A program made the translations under genes and the position numbers. The notes below the pieces were generated by a model, which saw nothing but the letters and a program-made list of their open reading frames with translations, did no database searches and had not been told where the DNA came from. A DNA stretch of 64,000 nucleotides, taken from contig CM056377.1 in NCBI GenBank assembly GCA_029718625.1, forward strand, positions 104,978,585 to 105,042,584, in the 5' to 3' direction. Source of the stretch: Synaphobranchus kaupii (Eukaryota > Chordata > Actinopteri > Anguilliformes > Synaphobranchidae). Below are positions 1 through 12,874 of this stretch, in pieces. The stretch's first letter is position 1. The number at the start of each line of letters is the position of its first letter.

Positions 1-1
1 C

Positions 2-1819
2 TCTGACACGGGCGTGGGGGCCATTCTGTCTCAACGGTCCGCCTCTGATAACAAGCTCCATCCCTGCGCATTCTTCTCCCGGAGACTGTCCTCCGCCGAG
101 AGGAACTATGATGTCGGGGATCGGGAACTTCTGGCAATTAAACTGGCTCTTGAGGAGTGGCGCCACTGGCTGGAGGGGGCAGGTAATCCCTTTCTTGTTT
201 TTAGCGACTATCAAAACCTTATTTATTTAAAATCTGCCAAAAGGCTTAATGCTCGTCAGGCTAGATGGTCGTTATTTTTTGCCCGGTTTAATTTCTCTGT
301 TTCTTACCGCCCTGGTTCCCGCAATATTAAGGCAGATGCCTTGTCCCGCATTTTTTCCCCCCCCTCCAGTCCTGCTGATCCGGAGCCCATTCTGCCGGCT
401 TCCTGTGTGGTGGCTGCGGTCTCCTGGGAGATCGAGGGTATTGTGAAGGCCGCCCAGACTTCCCAACCGGACCCCCGCAATAACCCTAACTCCTGCCTTT
501 TTGTCCCCGATTCCGTCCGCTCCCAGGTCCTCGAATGGGTTCACGCCTCGTGCCTGGCATGTCACCCAGGTGTTGCCAGAACGATCGCCCTCGTCAGGAG
601 GAGTTTCTGGTGGCCTACCCTTAAAGGGGATACCCGTGCCTTTGTCCTGGCCTGCTCGGTGTGCGCCAGGAGCAAGGCATCCCACCAGCCTCCCTCCGGT
701 CTTCTCCTTTCCCTCCCCGTCCCTGGCCGTCCTTGGAGTCACATTGGTGTGGACTTTGTCACCGGTCTGCCGTTGTCAGAAGGTAACACCGTTATTCTGA
801 CAATAGTGGACCGGTTCTCCAAGGCGGTTCACTTTGTTCCCCTCCCCAAACTCCCGTCCGCCCTTGAAACCGCTGAGCTCTTGGTGCTGCATGTGGTCAG
901 GCTGCACGGGATCCCCTCTGACATCGTGTCAGACCGTGGGCCCCAGTTCTCCTCCCGGGTTTGGAGGGCGTTCTGTGTAGCCCTGGGTGCCTCACCTAGT
1001 CTTTCCTCGGGTTTTCATCCCCAGTCTAACGGTCAGACAGAGAGGGCAAACCAGGACCTGGGGGCCGCCCTGCGGTGCGTCACAGTGCGCAATCCCGCCT
1101 CTTGGAGCCGTTTTCTCCCCTGGGTCGAGTACGCGCACAACTCCCTTAAGAGTGCCTCTACAGGCCTATCCCCGTTTGAGTGTGCTTTAGGCTATCAACC
1201 CCCTCTTCTGTCGACCCAGGAGGCCGAGATAGCTGTCCCCTCAGTTAAGGCCCATCTCCTTAGATGTAGACGCATCTGGAGGCTCACACGCACCGCACTC
1301 CTTCGCTCCAATTCCCGTTCCCAACGTCTGGCGGACCTTCACAGGACCGCAGCCCCACGGTATAGGGCCGGTCAGCAGGTCTGGCTCTCCACCGCTAATA
1401 TCTCCCTTCCCTCCTCATCCAGGAAACTCCAGCCCCGCTTTATTGGTCCCTTCCCTATCATTTGTCTTGTTAACCCTGTTTCAGTTAAACTTTCCCTCCC
1501 CGCCTCCCTCAAAGTTTACCCTGTTTTTCATGTGTCCCAAGTCAAGCCTGTCTCCTCCAGCCCCCTCAGTACCCCCACCATCCCTCCACCTCCCGTCCGA
1601 GTTATCGACAACGCCCCGGCCTACACGGTGAACCGTGTGATCGATATCCGCCGCAAGGGCCGGGGTTTCCAATACCTCGTCGACTGGGAGGGGTACGGTC
1701 CTGAGGAGAGGTCGTGGCTCCACAAGAGCCTTATCTTGGACCATTCACTCATCCAAGACTTCCACGAGCTGTTCCCTGACAAGACCAGGCATCCGGGTAC
1801 GCCAGGTGGCGTACATTGA
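2..1819 (+). CDS. pol: pol polyprotein, C-terminal part: RNase H, integrase, chromodomain
   Basis: About 605 residues are visible, open to a TGA at 1817-1819, so this part of the copy is undamaged. RNase H comes first (DRELLAIK, then FSDYQNL where related elements have TDH, then KADALSR). Integrase follows with an N-terminal zinc-binding region (H and H in [10 protein letters not shown], then a Cys pair in LACSVC), and a core with the three expected acidic residues: [14 protein letters not shown] and SNGQTER. The C-terminal ~50 residues form a chromodomain ([13 protein letters not shown], then [15 protein letters not shown]), known in this clade to help target integration to chromatin. The true start is upstream of the window. 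Function is assigned from family motifs; activity is not shown. Confidence 0.92.
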   Translation, partial: SDTGVGAILSQRSASDNKLHPCAFFSRRLSSAERNYDVGDRELLAIKLALEEWRHWLEGAGNPFLVFSDYQNLIYLKSAKRLNARQARWSLFFARFNFSVSYRPGSRNIKADALSRIFSPPSSPADPEPILPASCVVAAVSWEIEGIVKAAQTSQPDPRNNPNSCLFVPDSVRSQVLEWVHASCLACHPGVARTIALVRRSFWWPTLKGDTRAFVLACSVCARSKASHQPPSGLLLSLPVPGRPWSHIGVDFVTGLPLSEGNTVILTIVDRFSKAVHFVPLPKLPSALETAELLVLHVVRLHGIPSDIVSDRGPQFSSRVWRAFCVALGASPSLSSGFHPQSNGQTERANQDLGAALRCVTVRNPASWSRFLPWVEYAHNSLKSASTGLSPFECALGYQPPLLSTQEAEIAVPSVKAHLLRCRRIWRLTRTALLRSNSRSQRLADLHRTAAPRYRAGQQVWLSTANISLPSSSRKLQPRFIGPFPIICLVNPVSVKLSLPASLKVYPVFHVSQVKPVSSSPLSTPTIPPPPVRVIDNAPAYTVNRVIDIRRKGRGFQYLVDWEGYGPEERSWLHKSLILDHSLIQDFHELFPDKTRHPGTPGGVH

Positions 1820-1830
1820 GGGGGGGGTAC
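1817..1830 (+). other. Polypurine tract next to 3' LTR
   Basis: A purine run (GAGGGGGGGG followed by TAC) overlaps the pol stop codon and ends at the first base of the LTR. In LTR retrotransposons this tract resists RNase H and primes plus-strand DNA synthesis. An equivalent run sits before the 3' LTR at 40835-40849. Confidence 0.8.
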
Positions 1831-2087
1831 TGTAACGTTCCGTTCCCCTCCCGTCCGTTTTCCATGTTTTCCTTGTTTCCTTCCGTGTCATGTTGGATCC
1901 CATGTCCGTGTTTTCCCCCTGGCTGTGGACTGGGCGTTTCTCTCGGGTTTATTTCGGCTCATTTTCCACTTTAGCTTCCGCCTATCACTCTCCCCTCTCG
2001 TTACTCACATTCCTCACTGCTGTGCTTCGGCAATCACTCCCGATTAAACATCACACCTGTTTCTCGTTTCTCCTTCATTTCCTGCAC

Positions 2088-2130
2088 CATTTAAACCCCT
2101 GGCTGGCTGCTAGTCGGCGCCAGTTCGTTA
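2088..2130 (+). promoter_or_regulatory. Predicted LTR core promoter and transcript start
   Basis: CATTTAAA at 2088-2095 lies about 29-31 bases upstream of GCCAGTTCGTTA (2119-2130). The same arrangement (TATTTAG, then GCCAGTTCG 31 bases on) occurs in the complete element at 35466-35505. The downstream motif is complementary to the sequence next to the 5' LTR of the complete element (36504-36515), so it is probably the 5' end of the genomic RNA. This is inferred from spacing and complementarity. Confidence 0.5.
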
Positions 2131-2504
2131 ACTAACCAACCGTGTTTACGTCATGTCACGCTTCTGGTCCTGTATTCGTCAGCTTGCTGTCTTGTACCTG
2201 TTTACCTGGTTTCCAGTCTGGTAGCTATCCCTCCGAAACATTCTCTGTTGCATGCTACTTACCTGTCTCCCTTCAACCTCCAGACGCCGCGGTTCCAGCC
2301 TCCCTGTAGCTGTGTCTGTCCTCCCTATGTTACGTACCTCCCGTACTTGAGTTACGGTTCCAGGATCCCTGAATGTTAGCCGGCTTCAGCAAGAATTGCC
2401 CGAGCCACGCCGCACCTTCCAAATCGGCGGAGCTTTCTTCAGCTACAGTCCTGTCTCAGTACCCTGCTATTAACCTCTGCTTTCTACCCGATTATTCAAG
2501 CTAC

Positions 2505-3060
2505 CTATCCAGTTCCAGTCCAGCTCCAGCCCTGGTCTTGTCCTGTACCGGTGTTTCGTACACCTCCGTTAAAGTCCAGTTCCGGCTTGGAATAATTCCG
2601 TGCCGGCTTCCGTTTCCCTGAGTGGACCTCCCGGTCCAGTTTCAGTCCAGTTCCAGTCCTGTTCCAGTCCAGTTCCAGTCCAGTTCCAGTCCAGTTCCGG
2701 TGTTTTATACACCTCCGTTCAAGTCCAGTTCCGGCTTGGAACAAGTTCCGTGCCGCCTTCCGTTTTCCTGAGTGGACCTCCCGGTCCAGTTCCAGTCCAG
2801 TTCCAGTCCAGTTCCGGTGTTTTATACACCTCCGTTCAAGTCCAGTTCCGGCTTGGAACAAGTTCCGTGCCGCCTTCCGTTTTCCTGAGTGGACCTCCCG
2901 GTCCAGTTCCAGTCCAGTTCCAGTCCAGTTCCAGTCCTGTTCCTGTCCAGTTCCGGTGTTTTATACACCTCCGTTCAAGTCCAGTTCCGGCTTGGAACAA
3001 GTTCCGTGCCGTCTTCCGTTTTCCTGTGTGGACCTCCCGGTCCAGTTCCAGTCCTGACCC
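2505..3060 (+). repeat. LTR minisatellite, ~117-149-bp units
   Basis: Four imperfect units, each with a 'tacacctccgtt' block, 'TTCCGGCTTGGAAC', 'GAGTGGACCTCCCGG' and a variable run of 'TCCAGTTCCAG' decamers. Unit lengths differ mainly in the number of decamers. The array produces long Pro/Ser/Val/Gln-rich frames on both strands, which are repeat artefacts. Confidence 0.85.
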
Positions 3061-3265
3061 GGTGCCGCTACTCCACCTTCCCTACCCAGTTCCGGCTTGG
3101 AACTGTAGGGCACTTCCGCACCCAGTCCGGCTTGGACTCCTAGTCCTGCACCCTTTTGGTTCCGGCTTGGAACCTACCTTGACTTTCAAGCCCAGCTCCG
3201 GCTTGGAGCAGTCCGTAAGGGACTCTACTTATGTTTGTTAATTAACCTGTTTTCCTTTCCTGTAC

Positions 3266-3296
3266 AGCTTTGGGACTACCCCAACGCTTAAATAAA
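3266..3296 (+). terminator. Hairpin plus AATAAA polyadenylation signal in LTR
   Basis: An inverted repeat (AGCTTTGGG, loop, CCCAACGCT; one mismatch) is followed at once by AATAAA at 3291-3296. The same hairpin at the same place is found in the other LTRs with paired base changes. Confidence 0.6.
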
Positions 3297-3455
3297 ATTC
3301 CATTTTCTTGAATCTGTCTCCTGGTCGTTGCACTTGGGTTCGTCCCGTATCAGGATCGTAACACCTTTAGTAGTTCTGCATATCATCCTCAGATTTTGCA
3401 CACTTGTGGACATGGAGTTTATGATCCAGGAAATGTATATTACCGATTTCACTTA

Positions 3456-4618
3456 CAGTTGAAGTGGGATGTTTACATACACTTAGGTTGAAGTAATTAA
3501 AACTAATTTTTAACCACTCCACAGCTTTTATGTTAGCAAACTATAATGTTGGCAAGTCAGTTAGGACATCTACTTTGTGCATGACACGAGTAAGTTTTCC
3601 AACAATTGTTTACAGATAGATTATTTCACTTTTAATTCACTATATCACAATTCCAGTGGGCCAGAAGTTGACTGTGCCTTTAAATTTTTAATATTTGGTT
3701 GCATATCCTTTGGCTTTGCATGCCATGACTTCCTGATGTCTGTGACCCAACAACATCAAAAGACTCTTGATATCTTATCTTCTGGTACTCATAAAAGTGA
3801 TACTATATTGTCTCTGCATTTGAATGGATCTCTATGGAATTGGGGGGTGGGACTAGATTTAGCTGTAAATTACACTGGAACAGTATGGAACACATGGTTG
3901 GCTAAATGGCTGTAAGTCATCAAGGGTCTGACGTATAAAACAAGCCTTAAATCATCACTCTGCTGCCAGAAATACAGTCGATATGGATGGATGGATGGAT
4001 AACTAACTTATTTTTCCATAGAGTTCAATAGTAAAATTTGTCAGGAAAAACAATCCTTATAGTGATCCATCCATATCTACTGCATATCTGGCAGCAGAGT
4101 GATGGTTTGAGGCACGTTTGATACCTCAGACCCTTGATGACTTACCATTTTCATAATAATGTATTCCATACGGTTCCAGCATAATTTACAGCTAGATCTA
4201 GTCCTACCCCCCAATTCCCATAGAGATCCATTCAAATGCAGAGACGTTATAGTATCGCTTGTAAGAATACCAGAAAATAAGATATCAAGAGTCTTTTAAT
4301 GTTGTTGGGTCACAGACATCAGGAAGTCATGGCATGCAAAGCCAAAGGATATGCGACCAAATATAAATAATTTAAAGGCACAGTTAACTTAGTGTAGTAT
4401 GTAAACTTCTGACCCACTGGAATTGTGATATAGTGAATTAACAGTGAAATAATCTGTCTGTAAACAATTGTTGAAAAAATTACTTGTGTCATGCACAAAG
4501 TAGATGTCCTAACTGACTTGCCAACACTATAGTTTGCTAACATGAAATCTGTGGAGTGGTTAAAAATGAGTTTTAATGACTTCAACCTAAGTGTATTTAA
4601 ACATCCGACTTCAACTGA
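3456..4618 (+). mobile_element. Tc1/mariner element with Sleeping Beauty-like IR/DR ends, non-autonomous palindrome
   Basis: The left end starts after a TA with CAGTTGAAGTGGGATGTTTA and resembles the salmonid/Sleeping Beauty-type terminal repeat, including an inner direct repeat near 3653 (CAGTGGGCCAGAAGTT). The right end (about 4385-4618) is the inverted copy, ending CTTCAACTG; its flanking TA has been lost. The interior has no transposase. Instead the two halves (3690-4010 and 4030-4385) are inverted copies of each other, so the whole 1.16 kb can fold back on itself. The centre holds a short GGATGGATGG run. Mobilisation would need a transposase supplied elsewhere. Confidence 0.8.
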
Positions 4619-4673
4619 ATGTGAACAATGCCAAAGGTTTGATGCCAGAAGGCCTATATTTTTGTAAGGGTTA

Positions 4674-4929
4674 TGAATTGAAGACCCTGGTGCTAAAAGT
4701 ACTGAAGTCACAAAATGTCTATTTTGAGAAAATTAAATCAGAAAATATCATTGATCCATAAAATCAGCCATTAAAAGTTTTGCTGTTTTTATGCATTGCT
4801 TAGGCACCTTTTCTGTTAACAATATTTATAGGGTGGACTTAGCTAAACAAATACAACATGTTTCTATGCTCAACTTGAATTGTCTAAAAATGTGACTTCA
4901 GTACTTTTAGCACCAGGGTCTTCAATTCA
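4674..4929 (+). repeat. Perfect 39-bp inverted repeat pair (MITE-like)
   Basis: Positions 4674-4712 and 4891-4929 are exact reverse complements (outer end TGAATTGAAGACCCTGG), separated by 178 bases of AT-rich DNA. It could be a small MITE or a foldback. No target duplication is evident and the superfamily is not identifiable. Confidence 0.7.
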
Positions 4930-7600
4930 GCACTTTGTAGCAACCACATGCCAGACCAATTACTATGGTAATATAATGCTTATTATTATTAACATAACTA
5001 AATGTGTGAGTGGAAGATCGATAGGGTCTCTGCTTATAGCAATATATATAGAAAGAATAAAACAAACCAACATTAAAAAAACAGATATATTCAAAAAAAT
5101 ATTTAAGTAATAACAATGCAGAAATAGAAGTAGTCCCATGCAGGTAAGGTAACGTTACATGCATAGCCATTAAATAATCTAACAGGCAAAATGACAATAT
5201 TGTTACACCGTTTTCCTGTGTTCAGGATTGTAAGCTTTGGGCCGTTTCCATGGTAACGCTTGCGGAGTGCCGATGTGCATCTGTCTACTTTTTCCCCCCT
5301 TCAAGGCCCTTCACATGGTGCATGGTGGACGGCGTAGAGCAGGGAGGCGACTCGGCAAGCGATTTCCGTCCCCTGTGTAAAAACCCCTTAAAAGTAAATC
5401 TGGCTTTCTTAATAGCGCGTCACTGCTCCTGCTCCAAGCCTCTGATGATGCTGAGTTACGAGCGCACAAGACGCAGCCGTCTGGCGAGAACTGGCAAGTG
5501 GCAACATTGACATGCCAGCAATGGTATTTATAAAGGTGACTCGGGGGAGGAACTATGGTTGCGTCTAGACTATCACAGCAGCTTTGCTTTATGATCACAT
5601 TCCATTGAGCATTGTGTACACATTCAGCTAAAATATGCATGTGTTTCTATAAGTGTTTTTCCAACCACGAATATTGGTCCATAGTGGTCGGATAGCAATC
5701 GTATCCGTAAAAAACACAATATCGGTACTGGATAGTTGGATTTTCTGACTAATCGGCTCACCCCTAGCATGCCCTTATATTCAAACATAAAGCTTTTGAA
5801 TTCATGTAGCCTCTTGCACTTGAAAGAATGTAGTGAGCCTCAGACTGAATAATCTAATAATGAAGAGACTTTGACCAGGTTTTTGGAAAAGCCAATAAGT
5901 TTGGAAAAGTGAAAAATTTGTAAATAGCAACATATTCATATATTAAAATTGCAATCTTTAAGCTCTTCATAAAGTATACTTTTAATCTCATGATGTTGTC
6001 AGGAGGGAAACAATTAATCTCTTGAAGTTGAAGGTCTGAGGAAGGTAAATAAAAATTCCATTGCCTTGTAAGATGAATTGTTTGGGTGAATTGAAAAAAA
6101 AGAAAGTGTAGCTCTGACAGATTCTTTACTGTGATGACTTGAGCAGTAACAGTATATTCATATTTACAGGTCACTTGACTATTTCCCTGTGCTTTTTTTA
6201 TTTTTCAGTTTCCATGGGAAACGCACTGTGCATCTGTTTTCATAAACAGGATGCCTGATGTTACATCATACAGATGTGAGTAATAAAGAAACATCTGTTT
6301 GAAATGTTCTTCTATTCTAAATGTGATATTACTACAATGTAAACCGATTCTGCACTATTAGATCCGCTGTCAAGCAAGGCTTGCAGAACTTCCTGAGTGA
6401 GTTGCTATAGGCTAGTATCTGTTTTAAATGCACTCGGAAAAATCTACTGCAAGGGCAAGGAAAGATTTTGGGACACTGTAAAGAAAAAAAAGAGGGAGGG
6501 GGAATTTTTAAATAAAAAAGCTGACCGGGGTAGCCTAAAATAGGGTCGCTAATTTCTTTTAACTGAACAACTGTAAAAATGAGAATGATAGTAATTAAAA
6601 GAAAGCCAAAGAAAGAATGGGTCCCTAGTGAATAATATGAAGTAATGGTCAGCCTATGCACCCCAATCAGTGCCAAAACCTTCTCAAATAGCAGGAAGGA
6701 AAATAGTGTTGGCTGTATCAGATAAATGTGCATTATTAATCTCACTCAAGCCAAAGTAAACCCCCTAAAAAAAAAGCTAATCCCCTTTTTTTTTTTGCAG
6801 TTTTGTTTACTGTGACCAGAGTCAGCCCCTGGCATAGGCTGTACAGGCAAGAGCTAAGGGAGCCAGAGCCTGTGAGGTGCTCATCACAGCCAAAAAAAAA
6901 AAAGTATCATATATGATAAATGATGACAAATGACAAATGTTATTTTTTTGTTGTCAGCTGTGAAGCACTAAACACTTCATTTTGTTGGAGATCTAGTTGT
7001 TAGATTACATATACAAGCGAGGGACAGTACACTTTCATATAGGTAAACGGGGGAGGTGCTTAAAGATGGCGGCTTGCTCTTATTGACATCATAGGTCCTC
7101 CAACCCCGGAACACAATGGAACGCGCTCGCAAGGTGACTCTTGTCGTACCAACAAGAAAGACAATCCAATGTAATTATCTGACAGTAACCTTCATCCGAG
7201 TGTAACCCCATGCTCAGATGAACTTACTTTTCAGCTAACAATAATGCTATAATGCTATGTTCTGAGCTAGGACCACGTTCCTAGGTTATGAGTTAGCTAC
7301 CATAAGGTTCGCTAGAGAACTTGGTAAATTTAGCAACTATCTAGCATATGGCTAGAATTTCATGAGCGATAGCCTAATACCTCTGACTTTTTGCCGACCG
7401 TTTTAGCATTTCTGCTGCAGAGCCAACGCTTTAACTCCACCACTGTTAAATCTTCTGGCTGTCTGCATTGAAGAGCAGCTTCATGAATCGTGAGTTCATT
7501 CAGATTAATATCAACGTTGGCCATTTTAAAGACCTGTGATGCTGCCTGTCACCGACCGGATATACACTTATATCTGTGGTTGTCGGTAGACAGCGTTGGT
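4930..7600. other. AT-rich noncoding stretch
   Basis: No convincing coding region, RNA gene or transposon boundary seen. Short open frames have no recognisable motifs. A GC-richer patch at 5230-5560 and a 'ggatagcaatcgtatccgtaa' stretch near 5690 may be old repeat fragments but are not classifiable by eye. Confidence 0.4.
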
Positions 7601-10600
7601 GTGTCACTTTTGACACAACTATAGTGTCAAAATTGACGTCAAAAAAAAAAACCATCTGTCATCTTTACTCACCTTCGCCATTGTTCCGTGTCCATACAAT
7701 ATGACAATATTGTTACAAAGTGGCCTGTGATTCTGTGTCCTGACCATAAGGCTATTGCCCATTTCTCTCTCTTCCCTCTCCAAACATTCAAAGGAATTCC
7801 TTAGGCAATTAAAAGACACGATGATGCCCTTATCTATGCACAAAAATCTAGGGTGTTCGGATATCTCCTCTCCTGGAAGGTTTTATTGCCTCTCTGAGGA
7901 AACACCAGAACACAAAGCTATTTGGAGTGTTAGGGCAAAGTGTGGCCACACAATAGCACAGGATCATTATTGCTTTTTGAATTTAAAGTTCAACGTACCA
8001 GTCTCCGACTTTCAATTGAATAGATCAGTTGAATGTCTTAATTTCCATGCATGTAATAATTGTCGAGGCCTGCCAGTTCGAAATTTACACTTTTGGGGCC
8101 TCAGCCAGAGGAGAGCAGAGGTCTATGTTTCATGGCCTTGTCACATGGTAACAATATTATTTGCCTGAGAATGGGGATTTCATAACTAGGGGACTTAACA
8201 ATTGTTATTATTTACAAATATCACCTTTACTGTCGAGAAATTGAGTAAATTTGTCATTTTGAGGTATTTGATAGGTAAGAGGTATTAGCCAAGCTGAATT
8301 GCCTAATTCCCTGATTCATGTTTGGTTAGAGGCTAAACCACCACATAGCAATGACAACAATTTCTATTGACAACATTGTTATTGTGCTTACATGGCTCTG
8401 CTTTCAACAACTTAAAGTTACTCTTTCTGATAGGGTTACTTTTATCTTTCAGTGCTTCAGCTCACCCAATCAGGGTCATCATCCCCAGTCACTGCTGGAT
8501 GAAGTACTTATGGCTTCTGAGGGGAACATTAGTTTTAATTTCAGCTAGTTTTGAGTTGAGCTTCAGTCTTAGAAAGGAAGTGCTTTTCTTCTCTTGTATT
8601 GTGGTGGTTCCTTGGTTGTGTGTTTGTTTCTCAGCTTTTTACCTCCTTTTCATTGGTTCCTGTCCTTCTGACACTGGAAGTGGGTAATGGTCTGACTTAC
8701 TGGTCTTAATTCAAGTCTGATTTAATGTCTTCTTTTTAGTTAATTATAAGTAGTGATTCTAGTGAGCCTATAGTCATTATTGAGTGTATGATGTCAGAGT
8801 GGTCATGTTTATTGAATACCAAACATGGTTTGCCCATTTATGGTACAGAATGGTATGGTACAGAAATTCAACATCTGCTTGAATACCAACAAATAACTAC
8901 AGGAAAGAAAGTTTGTGTTCCTGGCCTGCTTTCACGCTGATCATTGTTAATCAGAGCAAATTTCCACTTTCATCAGTATGTTGGAACAAAGACTGTTTTC
9001 TGCCTCCTCTTGTAGCAGTGTTATGCAGAACAACTGTGATCAGGGGGGAAAAAACAGCTGCTTAGCAAACAGCTGCTGAGCAGGGAAAATATCAAGACCA
9101 CCCCTTTGGACAAAGTACAGAGGACTGATTTTTGTTTTGTTTTTGTATGGATGTTGAGGAAAGTGGTTATGCTTACAATGGTATTAAGCCACAGTACTTC
9201 ACAGAATCAAAATGCGTTCTAGTCAATCTGTTCCTTTATGCAACTGAGAAACTCAGATTTCAAACACGCTGACAAGTCTGCCGTGATTTTTTCTTGGCCT
9301 TAAACTAGTAAACAGCTCAATTGCAAAGCATTAACATATACACTGAATTAAAACCTGTGAAGCATATGTTTTGACTTATTTCCAGACAGGCATGTAGGTA
9401 ACTGATCTGCATGTGCAGGTACTACATGGTGTATATGTTTAAAATGACACCAAATATACCCTTGTGGGGTATGTATACATTGTGCAGTGTTCCAATGCCA
9501 AATATCTATTCCATTGCAAGGAGAATAATGGGAAATGAAACGCAAGTCATTTGGCTACATCGCAAGCATTCAGGAAAAAGAAACCGGTTCTTGTCATTTG
9601 TAGTTGGGGCCAGGAAATTGTGCACAATCTGAAAAGTAACTGCTCTATTAGTCAAGTGGTTTCTACATCAGTTCTTTCAATTAAGTCCCACAGTAATATT
9701 ATATTAAAGCATTTGTGATACTCTCTGTGATACTTTGATGATCCTATGTATTTTCTTTCATCATTTGTTTTGAACTGAAAAAGCGCACAGAATATATCAG
9801 AACAGAATGCGAGTATCATGCAGGGTAAATACAATTCTATGTTTATCCCAGGACAGATTGCCCATTTCTGGTTTATGGCATATTGGCACATTGGTTGTGG
9901 CAAACCTCATGTCAGTAATGGGACCTGACAAGTGAAAAACAGTGCATTCCACTGTCTGGCTCAATAGTTTTATTAATCAATTAATCAAATTAGCTGAGCT
10001 GTCACAAGGCATACACTGCAACAACAACTTTAACTTAGCTGAGCAGCTCTTCTAACTTCCACTGAAAAATATTTCAGTCTTTGTAGGTTGAAGCTGGACT
10101 TTATCCCTTATATAACATCTGGAAACCTTGAGTTTCATGTTCTCCATTTTATGTCTATCCAAGATCGGCATCTTGCCACAAGTGTTTGACTTGGGATAAG
10201 AACAACTATGTCATTTCACTCTTGTGAGCCTGAGAATTCTAATCAGTTTTGATTTTCATTGCCAGCATTTAAGAATGAATTCTTGGCAGGAAACGCTTCC
10301 ATATTCACACTGCCCCATAGTTTCTCAGAGATTTCACCACAGATACAAGGCTTAAGTAAAGCTTGAGGGCTGTGCTAAAACTTCGTTCTGTGCCATTTTT
10401 TGACTACAATTCGGCATAAATGAACTTCAAGCCCTTCAAGTTGGAAAGGCTACAGTTGGATTAAAGTCAGGGTCTGTGGCTGTAACTTGGGGATGAAAAA
10501 ACTATATTTAAACATTTAAGAACAAATAATTGTTATTTTTCAAATAACCACAATTTTTAATAGATTGGGGTCATGGAGACAGTCTGTCCTCACTGATCCA

Positions 10601-12870
10601 GTGAGCTACTTTTTCAGATGACACAAGCATTCTTTTACACACAATAAATCCGATAGGGTGCAGTACTAGTTCAGCTGATAGAGGCCATTTTGTTCAGCTA
10701 TACCACTGGCCCTGGTCATCAGTCATTTCCCAGCGATCTGTGTCCAGAGGGAGTCATATATTACACCTGATACCACCACAGGAATAGCCCAGAGGCCTGT
10801 GTCATACATTATTTACATTACACAGTGACAATAATCTCATGTCTAGCCACAGTACTTTAATGCCTGTGCTAGTTAACATTTCTGAAATCTGTGTCAGAAA
10901 GTAGTGTTCAATATATCTTGCAAAAACTCATATATCCTATACAATGATGCAGACATCCTTATTTCTCCCTCTGTGTCTTCCTTCTGAAAGCAAAAGTTGG
11001 TAAATGGCAAGGGCTTCCTGATGTTTACATTTTCATTTTGATTAGTGCATTACTTAACAGGCAACTAGATATCAAATATCACAATTATAAACTTGTGGCG
11101 AGAATATTATTAAATTAATCATCAGAGTTCCATAACATAACAGGAATCTCACGGTCAAAGCCATCGTTTGCTCAATTTGCAAGCAAGATGTAGTGTCTTT
11201 GGGCCCTGAGTTATTGTATATTTACTTTTTTTATTTGGCTCTTAATATTTTATTACTTTACTTTATTACTATATATGGTCGATATCTACAGCTGTCCTCT
11301 CCTTGGTTTTTTATACACATGTCATTGGATATACTATCTTTGTGAAATAGTGAAGCTGTGTCACTTGGAATGCAAACTACAAAAAGTAGTTGCACACTAA
11401 ATGGCTCCAGAAATACATTAACCATTTGACTACTAAACAGAATGTTCTTTTCACATCCAAATTAAGTTGATTTATATACATTTATAATTGCACAAATAAT
11501 AAGTAAATGGGTAAATAAATACATAAATAACAGTTAAATGTTAATCTCACCGTTGAACTGCAAGATAAAGGGTTAATAGCAGCTTTTCAGTACCAGTATG
11601 CTTTAGTCATCCAAATGATTGTTGCCAAAATAGTACTATAAATAAATTCATGGAACATTTTCAGAATTGAATATATTCACATCAGTTCAGTAACTTTATT
11701 TTCCAGCCAGGAGTAAAAACATAAAAATCAATACAACACCACTACCATTACAGACATTCACAATACACACACTACATTACACATTACAATTTTGAGTTAA
11801 AAGTAATTAGTGGGCTTCACATATTTAACTTAAAAGATGAAGATGATTTTCTTACAGGAAATGTAATAAATAAATGAATAAAAATAAATACATAAACAAA
11901 TATTACCTGATGTAATTTGTTCCATAGGAATGCTTTATCTTATTGGTATGCTTTCATCATTATACATGCAATTTTTTTTTTTTTACCATTTCAGTTTTAT
12001 TATCAGGAGTTCACATTGAAAAAAAAAAGTAGATTTCACTTAATGCACAAACCTTTCAGTCACAATATTCTTTCCTCATCCTTACGATTAATTAATATTT
12101 ATGCCAAAACAGTGCCTGAAGATGTAAGTTCACTATGATTTCTGTAATAGAATGCAATAATTACCTGGGATGTTAACCAAACTCAGTCTGAGTGTTTAGT
12201 ATGTTATTTTCCATAGCTCATCTTTCACTATAAGAAGCGTAAGAAGCATGGTTTCACTTCACCAGAGTGAAATGTGTTCAGCTTATTTATGGCTTAGTTG
12301 TTTTAGATTTAGTAAGAGCTGATAGATTTAAAAGTACAACAGAAATGTCTCAAGAGAAAAAGCATTATGAATGTATTTGGAGGTACTCTTTTCAAATTTT
12401 ATAAAGATTTAGACTTAATTGGCTTCAGGCTAACATCGAAAGCATTTATGTGATTTATGTTATTACTCAGAGTGTCACTTTTGTACATGCAATATTCATG
12501 TTCCATCTTTCAGCCAACATTCCCATTCATTCATGTACTCATATGCATACTGTGATCATGGCTGCCAGTTGGTCCACCATCTACTTAAGAAAGGGGCCTA
12601 TTGTAAATATTGGCATCTTCTTACCCTTCTTATATTCTTATCCTCAAACCTTGATTCTACGGGACAAACATTTTATAGTAACCTCAATATGTTCATTATA
12701 TCACTGGGATATATTATTTTTGAACCTTATAATTTAGTAAAGTGAGTCAATTTCAGGGTTGCCTTTTTACAATTTTATATTAATACTTATTATAAGTATT
12801 ATAATTTTGTATTATTAAGCTACCAGATAATAACTGATGTAGAAAATGGTAAAAAAAAAATCATCTTATC
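7601..12870. other. AT-rich noncoding stretch, intron- or intergenic-like
   Basis: Nothing supportable found. An open frame of 137 codons at 7755-8168 has no recognised motif, and no splice or promoter context supports it. The 9-12 kb part is low-complexity AT-rich DNA with short A/T runs. Confidence 0.4.
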
Positions 12871-12874
12871 TTAA

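Larger units (their letters stand above)
1..3363 (+). mobile_element. Ty3/gypsy chromovirus, 3' part (left end outside window)
   Basis: The window opens inside the RNase H region of an LTR retrotransposon and continues through integrase, chromodomain, polypurine tract and 3' LTR. The protein order (RNase H before integrase) and the C-terminal chromodomain place it among Ty3/gypsy chromoviruses. The reading frame is open throughout the visible 1.8 kb. No envelope-like frame lies between pol and the LTR. The target duplication cannot be checked because the 5' side is missing; the five bases after the LTR are CCTTT. It is the same family as, but a different subfamily from, the complete element at 35208-42387. 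Confidence 0.93.
1831..3363 (+). repeat. 3' LTR of the left chromovirus (1533 bp)
   Basis: The LTR begins TGTAACGTTCC and ends GATCGTAACA, so it has TG...CA ends. It contains, in order, a TATA-like CATTTAAA, a predicted transcript start, a C/T-rich region, a minisatellite of four units of roughly 117-149 bp (2505-3060), a hairpin, and an AATAAA signal. It aligns by eye with the LTRs at 35208, 40850 and 55678 but has clearly diverged from them. Confidence 0.9.

Noticed and set aside
2..1819. Endogenous retrovirus
   Set aside because: The chromodomain after integrase, the 5-bp duplication in the related copy and the lack of an envelope frame identify a Ty3/gypsy chromovirus, not a vertebrate retrovirus.
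2600..3241. Long Pro/Ser/Val/Gln-rich open frames in the LTRs (also near 36022, 41664 and 56753)
   Set aside because: They run through minisatellite arrays on both strands and in several frames; repeat units whose lengths keep frames open explain them without any protein.
7755..8168. 137-codon frame as a gene
   Set aside because: No recognisable motif, no splice or promoter support; such lengths occur by chance in 64 kb.
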